NCBI RefSeq assembly: GCF_002002735.1
Contig: NZ_MUNY01000035.1
Location: 1 to 64,000, forward strand
From: Algoriphagus sp. A40
Lineage (GTDB): Bacteria; Bacteroidota; Bacteroidia; Cytophagales; Cyclobacteriaceae
Direction: 5' to 3'
Length of the DNA: 64,000 nt
Shown in pieces: positions 34,487 through 44,119 of this stretch (positions within the stretch are counted from its first letter, which is position 1; every line of letters starts with the position of its first letter). The notes under the pieces were generated by a model. The model did no database searches and was not told where the DNA came from. It was given only the letters and a program-made list of their open reading frames with translations. The translations under genes and the position numbers were made by a program.

Positions 34487-36412
34487 ATGCCGAATATCAT
34501 CGAAGAACTCAAGCAAGGTCTCAAACTTCTCAAACTCGAATGGTCAGAGGATCTGGCTCAGTACAAGAAGAAGTTTCTCAACACCTCACTTGCCGACAAG
34601 AAAAAAGAAGGGATCACCTGGCATCCCATCCAGCTTAAAAAGAGCAAGATAGGAATGGGTGAGCGCCTTTTAGTGGAAGTGGAGCGCTTGGATTCCAACT
34701 ATCCTTCGGCCTTTTCCTCGGGTAAATCGGTGACTTTTTTTTCCACACACGAGGGATATCAAGGGGCCGAAAACCGAGTGAACGGCGTGGTGAATCAGGC
34801 AAAGAAAGATTCTATGGTCGTGACTCTACAGGCGGATGAGCTTCCTGAATGGATGCAGGACACCCGATTGGGAGTGGACCTGTTGTTTGACGAGGCAAGT
34901 TATCGGGAGATGGAGTCGGCTTTGAAGAAGGTTATTGCAGGTGAAAATCCGAGGCTTGCAGAACTTCGGGATATTGCCTTAGGGGAAAAAAGTCCAAAAT
35001 TCAGGGAATTACCTCAACTTGAACTTACTGGCTTAAACTTTTCTCAAAATCTGGCTTGTCAGAAAATTGCCGAGGCACAAGATTTTGCCATTGTTCACGG
35101 TCCTCCGGGGACTGGAAAAACGACTACGCTAATTGCAGCCATTTCTCAGGCAGTAGAAAGAGGGTTGAGTATTTTGGTCACTGCGCCCAGCAATGCAGCT
35201 GTGGATTTGATGGTGGAAAAGTTGGTGGACGCTGGCATTTCCACCCTTCGTCTCGGTCATCCTGCAAGGGTTGAGGAAAAGATTCTCAACCAGACCTTGG
35301 ACGCAAAAATCGCTTTCCATGACAGCTATCGGGATCTGAAAAAACTCCGAAAGGAAACTGAAGCTTACCTCAAAATCGCCCAACAATACAAGCGGCACTT
35401 TGGTCCTGAAGAGCGTGCGCAACGCAAATTGATGTATCAGGAAGTTTCCCGAAGCCGTGAGGCTGCCGGACATCTGGAAGATTACATCCGTTCGGATATT
35501 TTTCAGAAAACTCAAGTTTTTGCCTGTACGCTCGTGGGGGCATCTTCTTTTCACCTGAAGGGAATGCTATTCGATGTGGTGTTTATAGATGAGGCTGCAC
35601 AAGGTCTGGAAGCAGCAACCTGGATCCCGATTTTGAAAGCAAAAAAAGTGGTGTTTGCCGGTGACCATTGCCAGTTGCCACCGACGATCAAGTCTTTTGA
35701 GGCTTCCAAGGCTGGACTTTCGGTCACGCTTTTTGAGAAAATCATCCAGCGTCAACCACAGACTGCCCAAATGCTTCAGGTTCAATACCGGATGCCTGAG
35801 GATATCATGGGCTTTTCCAATGGATGGTTTTATGAAGGAAAATTGCAGGCGGCGGAAAATACCAAAACGCATGCTTTTTCTCCTGATGAGCCAGTTCTTG
35901 AGTGGATTGATACGGCGGGTTCTGGATTTACAGATCAAGTTGAAGCTGAGAGTTTGAGTACCTTCAATCCCGATGAGGCCCGTTTTGCTTGCACGTATTT
36001 AAATGACACGATCAAGCGAATCGGCTTTGCTCGATTCAAGCAGGAAAACTTGACAATCGGATTGATCGCCCCCTATTCTGCTCAGGTCAGAATGCTGCGA
36101 AACCTGATTTTTGATACCTATGAATTTCCAAATCTAAAGGCCTTTGCAGACTTGATAACCATCGATACGGTGGATGGATTTCAGGGACAGGAGCGGGATC
36201 TGATGCTGATTTCTCTGACCCGATCCAACGACAAGGGAGAGATTGGATTCCTTTCAGATACCCGCAGGATGAACGTGGCTCTGACCCGAGCCAAGCGCAA
36301 ACTTATCCTGATCGGCGATAGTGGTACTTTGGCCCAAAACCCGTTTTTCGATTCGCTTTTAAGGTATTTCGAAGCGAAAGGAGCCTACCGAAGTGTGTAT
36401 GAGTTTTTGTAG
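34487..36412 (+). CDS. SF1B DNA/RNA helicase, IGHMBP2/Upf1-like
   Basis: The 641-residue protein begins at ATG 34487 (a TTG one codon earlier is open). After an N-terminal beta-rich domain (about 1-190) come the helicase motifs: Walker A GPPGTGKTTTL (about 204-214), TAPSNAAVDLMVEKL (Ia), FIDEAAQ (II), FAGDHCQLPPTI (III), VQYRMPEDIM (IV), TVDGFQGQERD (V) and NVALTRAKRKLILIGD (VI). It probably unwinds nucleic acid in the 5' to 3' direction. The physiological role in Bacteroidota is not known. It is transcribed alone. Confidence 0.93.
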   Translation: MPNIIEELKQGLKLLKLEWSEDLAQYKKKFLNTSLADKKKEGITWHPIQLKKSKIGMGERLLVEVERLDSNYPSAFSSGKSVTFFSTHEGYQGAENRVNGVVNQAKKDSMVVTLQADELPEWMQDTRLGVDLLFDEASYREMESALKKVIAGENPRLAELRDIALGEKSPKFRELPQLELTGLNFSQNLACQKIAEAQDFAIVHGPPGTGKTTTLIAAISQAVERGLSILVTAPSNAAVDLMVEKLVDAGISTLRLGHPARVEEKILNQTLDAKIAFHDSYRDLKKLRKETEAYLKIAQQYKRHFGPEERAQRKLMYQEVSRSREAAGHLEDYIRSDIFQKTQVFACTLVGASSFHLKGMLFDVVFIDEAAQGLEAATWIPILKAKKVVFAGDHCQLPPTIKSFEASKAGLSVTLFEKIIQRQPQTAQMLQVQYRMPEDIMGFSNGWFYEGKLQAAENTKTHAFSPDEPVLEWIDTAGSGFTDQVEAESLSTFNPDEARFACTYLNDTIKRIGFARFKQENLTIGLIAPYSAQVRMLRNLIFDTYEFPNLKAFADLITIDTVDGFQGQERDLMLISLTRSNDKGEIGFLSDTRRMNVALTRAKRKLILIGDSGTLAQNPFFDSLLRYFEAKGAYRSVYEFL

Positions 36413-36464
36413 AGCAGGGAGGTTTGGAAGTTTGGAGGTAGGATGTGGGCTGTACCACTTCGGT

Positions 36465-36492
36465 ATTCGGCGTTGGATATTCGGTGTTCGAT
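36465..36492. repeat. Two tandem 14-base repeats
   Basis: ATTCGGCGTTGGAT (36465-36478) is directly followed by ATTCGGTGTTCGAT (36479-36492), 12 of 14 identical. A further run of AAATC-type words (36532-36558) follows. This stretch belongs to the short, dispersed intergenic repeats common in Bacteroidota. Confidence 0.65.
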
Positions 36493-36556
36493 ATTTCTAG
36501 AGTTTTGGGGCTCAATTCAGCCAAGTATCCGTAAATCGTAAATCAAAAATCTCAAA

Positions 36557-37699
36557 TCAGGTGGTCGTCTTTTCAAAATCCTCCGAATCCAGTAATTCTA
36601 CCCGTTTTCCCATTTTCTTCTGAATCACTTTGAAATGGTGCAGTTCCTCCGGAGTGATTAAGGAAATGGCTTCTCCTTCGGCTCCGGCACGCCCTGTTCT
36701 TCCGATTCGGTGGACGTAGTCTTTTGGAGACCGGGGTAGTTCATAATTGATCACCAATGGCAAAAACTGGATGTCAATCCCTCTGGCAGCAAGATCGGTA
36801 GCTACCAAGACCCGGGTTTTTCCGGACTTAAACTTGGCCAAAGCCTCAGTTCTAGCTCCCTGACTTTTATCTCCGTGAAAAGCTACGGCATCAATTCCGT
36901 TTTTGCTAAGCTTGGCAGCCACATTATCCGCAGTTCTGATCGAGGAAGCAAAGACCAAAATCTGCTTCCAATCACCTGAATTGATTAAGATCCGTAAGAA
37001 AGGTCCTTTGTTTTCGGGACTGACCCGGTAGGCTTTTTGGTCAATTAGTTCTGGCGTGAAGTTGTCGGCTTCCACCTGGACTCTCACCGGTTCCTTCAAT
37101 AGTTTTTGGATCAATAATTCCACCTCAGAATCCATGGTTGCCGAAAAGAGGATGTTCTGTCTTTTGCCAGGCAAAAGTTCCAGAATATGCTCCACTTCTT
37201 CCCGGAAGCCCATGTTCAGGACTTTATCGGCTTCATCCAAGACCAGTGTGTGAATCCGGGAAATACCGATTGAGTTTCTTCCGATCAGGTCGATCAGGCG
37301 TCCGGGAGTCGCAATCAAGATCTCAACTCCATGAAGTTTCATCATTTGTGGATTAATGGAAACTCCCCCAAACACGGCCATTGATTTGATTTTTCGGGGT
37401 AAAAAGCGGCTGAAATTTTCCGCAACTTCCGCCACCTGCACCGCCAGTTCCCGGGTAGGGACAAGAACCAAAACAGGCACAAAGCGCTCTTTTGGGGCCT
37501 CTTTCTGAAGCAGGCGCTGAAGTATCGGCAGGATATAGGCGGCTGTTTTTCCGGAACCTGTAGGAGCCAAACCAAGCAGATCTCTTTGCTGAAGGATAGC
37601 AGGAATTGCCTCATTCTGGATCGGGTAGGGGCTTTCGTACTTGGCTCTTTCGATCGCCTGGAGCAATTCTTTGGTCAGTCCTAAATCGGAAAAATTCAT
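36557..37699 (-). CDS. DEAD-box ATP-dependent RNA helicase (RhlE-like)
   Basis: The 380-residue helicase has all core motifs: Q motif (YPIQNEAIP), Walker A APTGSGKTA, PTRELAVQV, the DEAD box LVLDEADKVLNMGF, SAT in LFSATM, and the C-terminal VATDLAARGIDIQ and HRIGRTGRAG. It has only a short C-terminal extension, unlike longer RhlE or CsdA proteins. The likely role is ribosome assembly or RNA turnover. Transcribed alone. Confidence 0.94.
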   Translation of the reverse strand: MNFSDLGLTKELLQAIERAKYESPYPIQNEAIPAILQQRDLLGLAPTGSGKTAAYILPILQRLLQKEAPKERFVPVLVLVPTRELAVQVAEVAENFSRFLPRKIKSMAVFGGVSINPQMMKLHGVEILIATPGRLIDLIGRNSIGISRIHTLVLDEADKVLNMGFREEVEHILELLPGKRQNILFSATMDSEVELLIQKLLKEPVRVQVEADNFTPELIDQKAYRVSPENKGPFLRILINSGDWKQILVFASSIRTADNVAAKLSKNGIDAVAFHGDKSQGARTEALAKFKSGKTRVLVATDLAARGIDIQFLPLVINYELPRSPKDYVHRIGRTGRAGAEGEAISLITPEELHHFKVIQKKMGKRVELLDSEDFEKTTT

Positions 37700-37911
37700 A
37701 TTGGGTGATTTTTGACAAAGTTAGGAGAAGTAGGCGAAAGGCTGCCTTTTTTTGGGTAGAGTTGGCTTGCTTTACCATATAAGTCCCCAAATGATCCTTC
37801 CGAAAGATTGACCTTGTAAATCAGCCGAATTAAAACCAAATTAGAAAAACCCTGCTGAGTGACAAGGCTTTTGCTTTGTCGCCGGACCAAACCCAAAATG
37901 CCTGAGTAACC

Positions 37912-40455
37912 ATGCTTCGAAGTAGCTTCTTTTGTTGTGCGGTCGTGCTTATGTTCTTTTTTGCCTGCAAGGAGCCGGGGCCACTTCCCGAAACTCCCGA
38001 TAGCCCCACCCGAACCGCTGAAGAAGAGGCCGGGACTTTCCAGATTGAACCTGGATTTGAAATTCAACTTGTGGCTTCTGAACCTCTAGTGGAGTCTCCT
38101 GTGATCATTCAATTTGACGAAGACGGACGGCTTTGGGTCGTGGAGATGCGCGGTTACATGAATGACATGGAAGGATCTGAGGAAAAACAGCCTGTTGGTT
38201 CTGTGGCGATTTTGGAAGACACGGATGGAGATGGGGAAATGGACAAGCGCACGGTTTACCTGGATTCATTGATCATGCCGAGGGCTTTGGGACTTTTCAA
38301 AACTGGTGCCTTGATTGCCGAGAACAATGCGCTTTGGATCACTCAGGATTTGGATGGAGACTGGAAGGCTGATTCTAAAATTCTACTCGACTCTACTTAT
38401 GCGGCCAATGGAATCCCTGAGCATTCTGACAACGGTTTTGTCAGAAACGTGGACAACTGGTATTACAGTGCCAAGTCAAGCCTACGGTACCGGTTTCAAG
38501 AGGGGACTTGGATCAGAGACTCCACCGAATTCCGCGGGCAATGGGGAATTTCCCAGGACGATCAGGGTCGCTTGATTTACAATTACAATTGGTCACAACT
38601 ACATGGAGACCTAGTCCCCGCCAATTATTTATCCCGAAATAAGAACCACAAACCTTCTACCGGTATAGATCATGGATTTACCATTGACCGGAAAGTTTTC
38701 CCGATCCGTACTAATCCGGCCGTCAACCGTGGGTACATTCCGGGGACGCTGGATTCTGCCGGACGTTTGCTGGAGTTTACCTCAGCATCGGCCCCGACAG
38801 TCTATCGGAGTCATCTTTTTCCGAAGGAATATCTGGGAAATGTATTTGTGATGGAAAATGCCGGTAATCTGGTCAAGCGCAACGTGGTGACTGAAAAGGG
38901 GATCTTGCTGGAAGCCCAGGATCCCAATCCGGGAAGGGAATTTTTGGCCTCCACAGACGAGCGGTTTAGGCCTGTCCATGCCACAGTCGGCCCGGATGGG
39001 GGATTGTATCTGGTGGATATGTACCAGGGAATCGTCCAGCACGGTTCGTACATGACGCCTTACTTGAAGGAGCAAACCAAAAAGAGAGGTTTGGATTCCC
39101 CCGGCCATATGGGCCGAATCTGGAGAGTGGTACCAAAAGGGTTCGATCCAAAACCTTTCCCTAAACTTTCTCATGCCAGTTATTTGGAATTGGTGAAGTA
39201 CCTTTCACATCAAGACGGTTGGTTTCGGGATATGGCACAGCAGATTTTAGTGGAAAGAAAAGATCCTGCTTCCGTAGCTCAATTGATTGAATTGATCAAA
39301 AATGGAGAATCCGAATTAGGCAAATTTCACGCAATGTGGTCGCTCGAGGGGATGGGTAAAGTCAATCCGGACCTTTTGCTAGAAGTTTTGAAAAGCGGTT
39401 CAAACTTGCTCCAGACCACGGCCTTGAGACAGCTAGAAAAACCAGCGCTTTCTGATTCAGTTCTTCTTTTTCGATTGGAAAAAGTCATTTCGGAGCTGTC
39501 AGAAAACTTTTCTGAGCATTTAGCACTTCAGCTGGCCTTGAGTGCCGAAGTCTTGGGGAAAGAAACCAAAGTGGATTTGCTTTCTCAAATCATCGAAAAA
39601 TACGGGAACTTAGCACTGATCCGGGATGCAGTTTTGAGCAGTCTGGAAGGACAGGAATATGACTTTTTGCAAAAATTGGCAGCAGAAAAATCTTGGAAGG
39701 AAGCAAGTTCTGACAAAGAGATTTTTTTAGAAATGCTCACCACTGCTGTAGTCAACAACGGGAATTCCGAAGAAATCAGCGGGCTTTTGACATTGGCTGA
39801 TGAGCCGGAAATGGGCTGGAAAGAAACTGTGATCTTGACTGGTATGGCAATCAAAGCCGCAGATGCCGAGACGCCTGGGCTGGTAAGCTTGAAAAGTAGT
39901 CCAAAGATTTTCAGCAGATCCGATCTTCCATTAGAACAAAACAGGGTAGAAATGCTGAAAAGACTTTTTTCTTGGCCCGGACATCAGCCATCGAGCACGA
40001 TTGCATTGGCGGGAAATCTCGATGAAAAAGCCATGAAGCAATTCGCCAACGGTCGGCAGAAATATATGGTTTCCTGTGCTGGTTGTCATGGCAGCAATGG
40101 TAAAGGAATAGCCAGAATGGGCCCACCTTTGGTAGGGTCAGAATGGGTTCTGGGAAATGAAATACGGCTTGCTTTGATTCTTTTACATGGCATAGAAGGC
40201 CCGATCGAGGTTTCAGGGAAAAAGTATGATGCTCCGGAAATCCTTCCGGTGATGCCCTCTCACTCCACGATGGATGATGGTGACATTGCGGCGATTCTTA
40301 CTTACATCCGAAATGAATGGGGAAATCAAGCTCCACCTGTAACCGGCAGAACTGTCAGCTCGACACGTCATCTCAATCAGGGAAGAGTTTATCCCTGGTC
40401 AGCTGTAGAATTGAAAAAACACATGGAAAACCTAGCCTCTGCTCCTAAACCCTAA
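37912..40455 (+). CDS. PVC-type haem-binding dehydrogenase-like lipoprotein with cytochrome c domain
   Basis: The 847-residue protein has a lipoprotein signal (FFCCAVVLMFFFAC), then a beta-propeller dehydrogenase-like region (about 40-400: FEIQLVASEPLVESPVIIQFDEDGRLWVVEMRGY, EHSDNGF, VGPDGGLYLVDMYQGIVQHG), a HEAT-like helical part (about 420-690), and a C-terminal cytochrome c domain with one haem site CAGCHGSNGKG (about residue 721). Such proteins are exported oxidoreductases for sugars or sugar alcohols; the substrate is not known. It probably shares an operon with the isomerase gene 15 bases downstream. Confidence 0.9.
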   Translation: MLRSSFFCCAVVLMFFFACKEPGPLPETPDSPTRTAEEEAGTFQIEPGFEIQLVASEPLVESPVIIQFDEDGRLWVVEMRGYMNDMEGSEEKQPVGSVAILEDTDGDGEMDKRTVYLDSLIMPRALGLFKTGALIAENNALWITQDLDGDWKADSKILLDSTYAANGIPEHSDNGFVRNVDNWYYSAKSSLRYRFQEGTWIRDSTEFRGQWGISQDDQGRLIYNYNWSQLHGDLVPANYLSRNKNHKPSTGIDHGFTIDRKVFPIRTNPAVNRGYIPGTLDSAGRLLEFTSASAPTVYRSHLFPKEYLGNVFVMENAGNLVKRNVVTEKGILLEAQDPNPGREFLASTDERFRPVHATVGPDGGLYLVDMYQGIVQHGSYMTPYLKEQTKKRGLDSPGHMGRIWRVVPKGFDPKPFPKLSHASYLELVKYLSHQDGWFRDMAQQILVERKDPASVAQLIELIKNGESELGKFHAMWSLEGMGKVNPDLLLEVLKSGSNLLQTTALRQLEKPALSDSVLLFRLEKVISELSENFSEHLALQLALSAEVLGKETKVDLLSQIIEKYGNLALIRDAVLSSLEGQEYDFLQKLAAEKSWKEASSDKEIFLEMLTTAVVNNGNSEEISGLLTLADEPEMGWKETVILTGMAIKAADAETPGLVSLKSSPKIFSRSDLPLEQNRVEMLKRLFSWPGHQPSSTIALAGNLDEKAMKQFANGRQKYMVSCAGCHGSNGKGIARMGPPLVGSEWVLGNEIRLALILLHGIEGPIEVSGKKYDAPEILPVMPSHSTMDDGDIAAILTYIRNEWGNQAPPVTGRTVSSTRHLNQGRVYPWSAVELKKHMENLASAPKP

Positions 40456-40470
40456 CCCAAAATCAATCCG

Positions 40471-41553
40471 ATGAATCGCCCGCTAAACCTTGAATCCCGA
40501 AGAGATTTTCTAAAAAAATCCAGCCTAGCTGCGGCTGCTCTTTCATTTCCATTTTCGGCTTTGCCGGAAAGTCTAAAAGGCGTCCCGATGGGTGTTGTGG
40601 TCCATTCCTACGGGATCCGATCAGGTTCCAAAGTAGAAAGTCAGAAGTATCCAGGGTTCAAAGATGCCCTCGATCTGATGCGTCATTGTCATTCAATTGG
40701 GGCTGGAGGAATTCAGACCACCGTTGGAGGTTGGGCAGAGGATTTTGTGAAAAAGGTGCGAGACGAGCGGGAAAAGCTAGACATGTATCTGGAAGGCAGT
40801 ATCGGAATGCCGAAGAATCCCGAGGATGTAGCCCGGTTTGAAAAGGAGGTCTTGGCGGCAAAAGAAGCCGGAGTATCTGTGCTGAGAACGGTTTGTCTGA
40901 GCGGGAGGCGCTATGAAAACTTCAAATCCGAAGCGGAATGGGCTACTTTTCGTGAAAATTCCATGAAATCCATTCAATTGGCAGAGCCAATCGCGCGAAA
41001 GCACCAAGTAAAATTGGCAATCGAAAATCACAAGGACTGGAAAGCAATCGAACTTGCACAAATCATCCAAAATCTGGGAAGCGAGTGGGTGGGGGTGACC
41101 CTGGACTTTGGAAACAATGTTTCCCTGCTCGAAGAACCCATGGAGGTGATCCGGACTTTGGCCCCGTTTGCGTTTTCCACTCATGTGAAGGATATGGGAG
41201 TAAAACCCTTCGAAAAAGGCTTTTTGCTTTCCGAAGTGGAGCTAGGCACTGGGATTGTCGATTTGAAAGAAGCGGTAGCTTTGTGTCAAAAGCATAACCC
41301 GAACGTTACTTTTAGCTTGGAGATGATCACCCGCGATCCCTTGGAGATCCCTTGTCTTGAGGATAGTTATTGGGCGACTTTCGAGAATCCTACTGCTCAG
41401 GATTTGGCCAAAATCCTCCGTATGGTTCGGGATCAGACTTACCCAAATGCACTCCCCGAAGTGAAAAACCTGGATCCCGAACAGCGGTTGGCCTTTGAGG
41501 AAGAAAATGTGGTGAAGTGTCTTTCTTATTCTCGAAAAGAACTCTTGTCTTAA
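40471..41553 (+). CDS. Tat-exported sugar phosphate isomerase/epimerase family protein
   Basis: The 360-residue protein has a Tat signal (ESRRDFLKKSSLAAAALSFPFSAL, residues 8-31) and a TIM-barrel AP-endonuclease-2-type domain (about 40-330) with metal ligands in LAIENHKDW, VTLDFGNNVSL, STHVKDMGVK and FSLEMI. Family members are xylose-isomerase-like epimerases or isomerases. Its export and position suggest it acts with the lipoprotein dehydrogenase upstream in the periplasm. Confidence 0.9.
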   Translation: MNRPLNLESRRDFLKKSSLAAAALSFPFSALPESLKGVPMGVVVHSYGIRSGSKVESQKYPGFKDALDLMRHCHSIGAGGIQTTVGGWAEDFVKKVRDEREKLDMYLEGSIGMPKNPEDVARFEKEVLAAKEAGVSVLRTVCLSGRRYENFKSEAEWATFRENSMKSIQLAEPIARKHQVKLAIENHKDWKAIELAQIIQNLGSEWVGVTLDFGNNVSLLEEPMEVIRTLAPFAFSTHVKDMGVKPFEKGFLLSEVELGTGIVDLKEAVALCQKHNPNVTFSLEMITRDPLEIPCLEDSYWATFENPTAQDLAKILRMVRDQTYPNALPEVKNLDPEQRLAFEEENVVKCLSYSRKELLS

Positions 41554-41634
41554 ATTAGAAAAACGAATTACGAAATACGGGTTATTTTGGAACTCCAGTC
41601 GGAATTGCTTACTTGAAATGCCTCCTACCATCGG

Positions 41635-41665
41635 CTGTGGACTGTCGTCCGTCGTCTGTTGACAA
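41635..41665 (+). repeat. 31-base dispersed intergenic repeat, copy 1
   Basis: This stretch matches 56746-56776 in inverted orientation at 26 of 31 bases. It contains the words TGTCGT and GTCGTC and ends in GTTGACAA. It lies in the gap between the isomerase and the SDR gene. Confidence 0.7.
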
Positions 41666-41687
41666 AAAAACTAACAAATAAAAAAAA

Positions 41688-42482
41688 ATGTCCCAACTCG
41701 ACTTCTCCCAACTTCCTGGAATCAATCTTTTTTCACTTAAAGGAAAATCCGCCATCATCACAGGCGGCACCAAAGGCCTGGGTTTGGCGATGGCGGCCGG
41801 ACTTGCTTCAGCAGGTGCGAATGTGATGCTTGTGAGTCGAAGTGCTTCCGACGGTGACGCGGCGGCAGCTGAAATCGCAGCGCAATACGGTGTGAAGGCA
41901 TTGACTTTTGCCGCTGATGTTGTAGACAAATCAGCTATGGAGGAGATGGCAAAAACTGCTTTTGAAGCTTTCGGCAGCATTGATATCCTGATCAATTCTG
42001 CAGGAATCAATATTCGCGGAGCCATTGACGAGCTGAGTTACGAAGATTTTACCAAAGTGATGGACGTGAACGTGACCGGAACCTGGCTTGCAAGTCGCGC
42101 TGTGACTCCCTACATGAAGGATAAAAAGAAAGGTGCGATCATCAACCTGGCCAGTACCTTGGGCTTGGTTGGTTTGTCCAACAGGACGCCTTATGCCTCC
42201 AGCAAAGGGGCGGTAGTGCAGATGACGCGGTCTTTGGCCCTAGAGCTTGCGTCGTGGAGCATCACCGTGAACGCGATCTGTCCGGGACCATTTTTGACAG
42301 AAATGAATCTGCCAATTGCCGATACAGAAGAGGGGAAGAAGTTTGTCGTGGGTGCAACGGCTTTGGGTCGCTGGGGCGAGATGAAAGAAATCCAGGGTGC
42401 GGCGATTTTTCTGGCCTCTGATGCAGGAACCTATATGGTGGGATCGATGCTGACTGTGGATGGGGGCTGGACAGCGAGGTAA
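41688..42482 (+). CDS. Short-chain dehydrogenase/reductase (gluconate 5-dehydrogenase-like)
   Basis: The 264-residue enzyme has the cofactor motif TGGTKGLGLAMA (about residues 25-36), NSAGINIRG, and the catalytic Ser-Tyr-Lys set in ASTLGL and YASSKGA. It ends MLTVDGGWTAR, as in classical SDRs. An N-terminal extension (about 15 residues) precedes the Rossmann fold, as in gluconate 5-dehydrogenases. The GntP permease gene next door supports a sugar-acid substrate. Substrate remains inference. Confidence 0.9.
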   Translation: MSQLDFSQLPGINLFSLKGKSAIITGGTKGLGLAMAAGLASAGANVMLVSRSASDGDAAAAEIAAQYGVKALTFAADVVDKSAMEEMAKTAFEAFGSIDILINSAGINIRGAIDELSYEDFTKVMDVNVTGTWLASRAVTPYMKDKKKGAIINLASTLGLVGLSNRTPYASSKGAVVQMTRSLALELASWSITVNAICPGPFLTEMNLPIADTEEGKKFVVGATALGRWGEMKEIQGAAIFLASDAGTYMVGSMLTVDGGWTAR

Positions 42483-42553
42483 TGAATTAAACTGAAAAGT
42501 TTAAAAGTTAAAAATGAAGACTGAATCACAGTGTGTTGAATACAACCAAATTT

Positions 42554-42600
42554 ACTTGCAGACTAGAAGTTCAACTTCTAATCTACAAGTCTAATTTTTT
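42554..42600 (+). terminator. Long hairpin terminator after the SDR gene
   Basis: A 17-bp stem (42555-42571 with 42573-42589, two mismatches tolerated as G-U/A-C) around a one-base turn is followed by CTAATTTTTT. It ends the SDR transcript just before the convergent GntP gene. Confidence 0.65.
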
Positions 42601-42608
42601 AAGAAGTA

Positions 42609-43940
42609 TTAGCTAACCACCATTGTCAGTACATAAATCACCACAATCGAGGTCACACCCGCTATGACTGTTCCGAGACTGTGCGACATATTTCCCTGTT
42701 TGATGCTCATGCCCGAGAGTTGTGTCACCACCCAGAAACCGCTGTCGTTGGCATGGGAAATAGCCAGTGAACCTGATCCGATAGCCAATGCTGTAAATAC
42801 TTTCATTGTTTCTGAGTCCAATCCCAGGGGACCAAGAATTGGGGCAATGATGGATGCTGTGGTGATCATGGCAACTGTAGTGGAGCCTTGCGCGGTTTTC
42901 AATGCAAAGGCAATCAAAAATGGGAGGAAGATTCCCCAATTCGCATCGCTCATGCTTGAGGTCACCAAGTCACCGACTCCTGAGTTTTGAAGCATTTTTC
43001 CAAATACTGATCCTGCACCTGTAATCAGAATAACCGGGGCAGCCAGCAAAATGGATTCACCTATCCAGCCGGAAGATGAGAGTAGTTTTACATCAAATTT
43101 TTTGGGTAAAGTGAAGGACAGGAGAGCTCCCAAAAGTAGGGAAATCACTGGTGAACCGATAAACTGGACAATTTTGAAGAATTGCCCCTCCCCAAAAGGC
43201 TTGGTAGGATAATTGGCAATCGATGCAAGGATGATCAATACTAAGGGGATAAGAATGGGAGTCAAAGCTGAGAAAAAAGAGGGAAGCTGCTTTTTGTCCA
43301 GGGATTTTTCATCAACGACCAAATGAGCTTCCAGGGGGATTTTTACCACGAAATGGTTGACAAAAAAGTAAAGTGGAATCAATGCGATAAGAGAAACGAT
43401 TAAGCCCCAAAATATCACCTGACCTAAATCAGCACCCAGGATCCCTGCTGCTGCGATCGGTCCGGGCGTGGGAGGCACCAAGGCATGACTGGCCATTGCA
43501 CCCAGAGAAAGTGCAACAATCGTTGCGGCATAAGAAATCTTGGTTTTTGCAGCCAGTGATTTTGCGATGGGATTCATCATGATGATCGTGCTATCCCCAA
43601 ACACAGGAATGGACAGCACCCAGCCACTGAGCATCATAGAAAGGTTGACTGACTTTTCACCTATCCACTTCAGGATTCGGTTTGCAATGACAATGGCTCC
43701 TCCGGTTTTTTCCAGAAAAGTACCCATGATCACTCCCAACAAAATCAGCAGACCAACACTGCCCATTACTCCTCCAAATCCTTCCGAGATCGATTTTACA
43801 ATCAGTTCCGAAGGCATTCGCATCATCAGACCATATAAGATTGCGCCAACAAAAAGTGCCAGAAATGGGTGAATGTCGTACTTGACAATGGCAATCAGGA
43901 TCAGTGCCAAGGCGACCAGGATGATAAGGAGTGTCAGCAT
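42609..43940 (-). CDS. GntP family gluconate/sugar-acid permease
   Basis: The 443-residue protein has 12 or so hydrophobic helices and the GntP hallmarks HALVPPTPGPIAAAGILGADLG and HANDSGFW. It imports gluconate or related aldonates with protons. It is convergent with the SDR gene and so not in the same transcript, but the functions fit. Confidence 0.93.
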   Translation of the reverse strand: MLTLLIILVALALILIAIVKYDIHPFLALFVGAILYGLMMRMPSELIVKSISEGFGGVMGSVGLLILLGVIMGTFLEKTGGAIVIANRILKWIGEKSVNLSMMLSGWVLSIPVFGDSTIIMMNPIAKSLAAKTKISYAATIVALSLGAMASHALVPPTPGPIAAAGILGADLGQVIFWGLIVSLIALIPLYFFVNHFVVKIPLEAHLVVDEKSLDKKQLPSFFSALTPILIPLVLIILASIANYPTKPFGEGQFFKIVQFIGSPVISLLLGALLSFTLPKKFDVKLLSSSGWIGESILLAAPVILITGAGSVFGKMLQNSGVGDLVTSSMSDANWGIFLPFLIAFALKTAQGSTTVAMITTASIIAPILGPLGLDSETMKVFTALAIGSGSLAISHANDSGFWVVTQLSGMSIKQGNMSHSLGTVIAGVTSIVVIYVLTMVVS

Positions 43941-44119
43941 TTTGGGTTAGTTGGGGTTAATATTTTCCGGTCTGATTTTTTTTCAACTCCAGAGAATCTA
44001 AAAATTAGGTAAAAAAGAGGAATATCAAAGGCCAATCATGGATTTACTCTGGATAACAGAATTTTTAAGCACTAATCTTCGGGATTTTCCTTTTTTTTGG
44101 GAAACATTAAACCCAACCC

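Noticed and set aside
36303-36524. Minus-strand ORF overlapping the helicase end
   Set aside because: Its sequence comes from translation of the short intergenic repeats; such ORFs are spurious.
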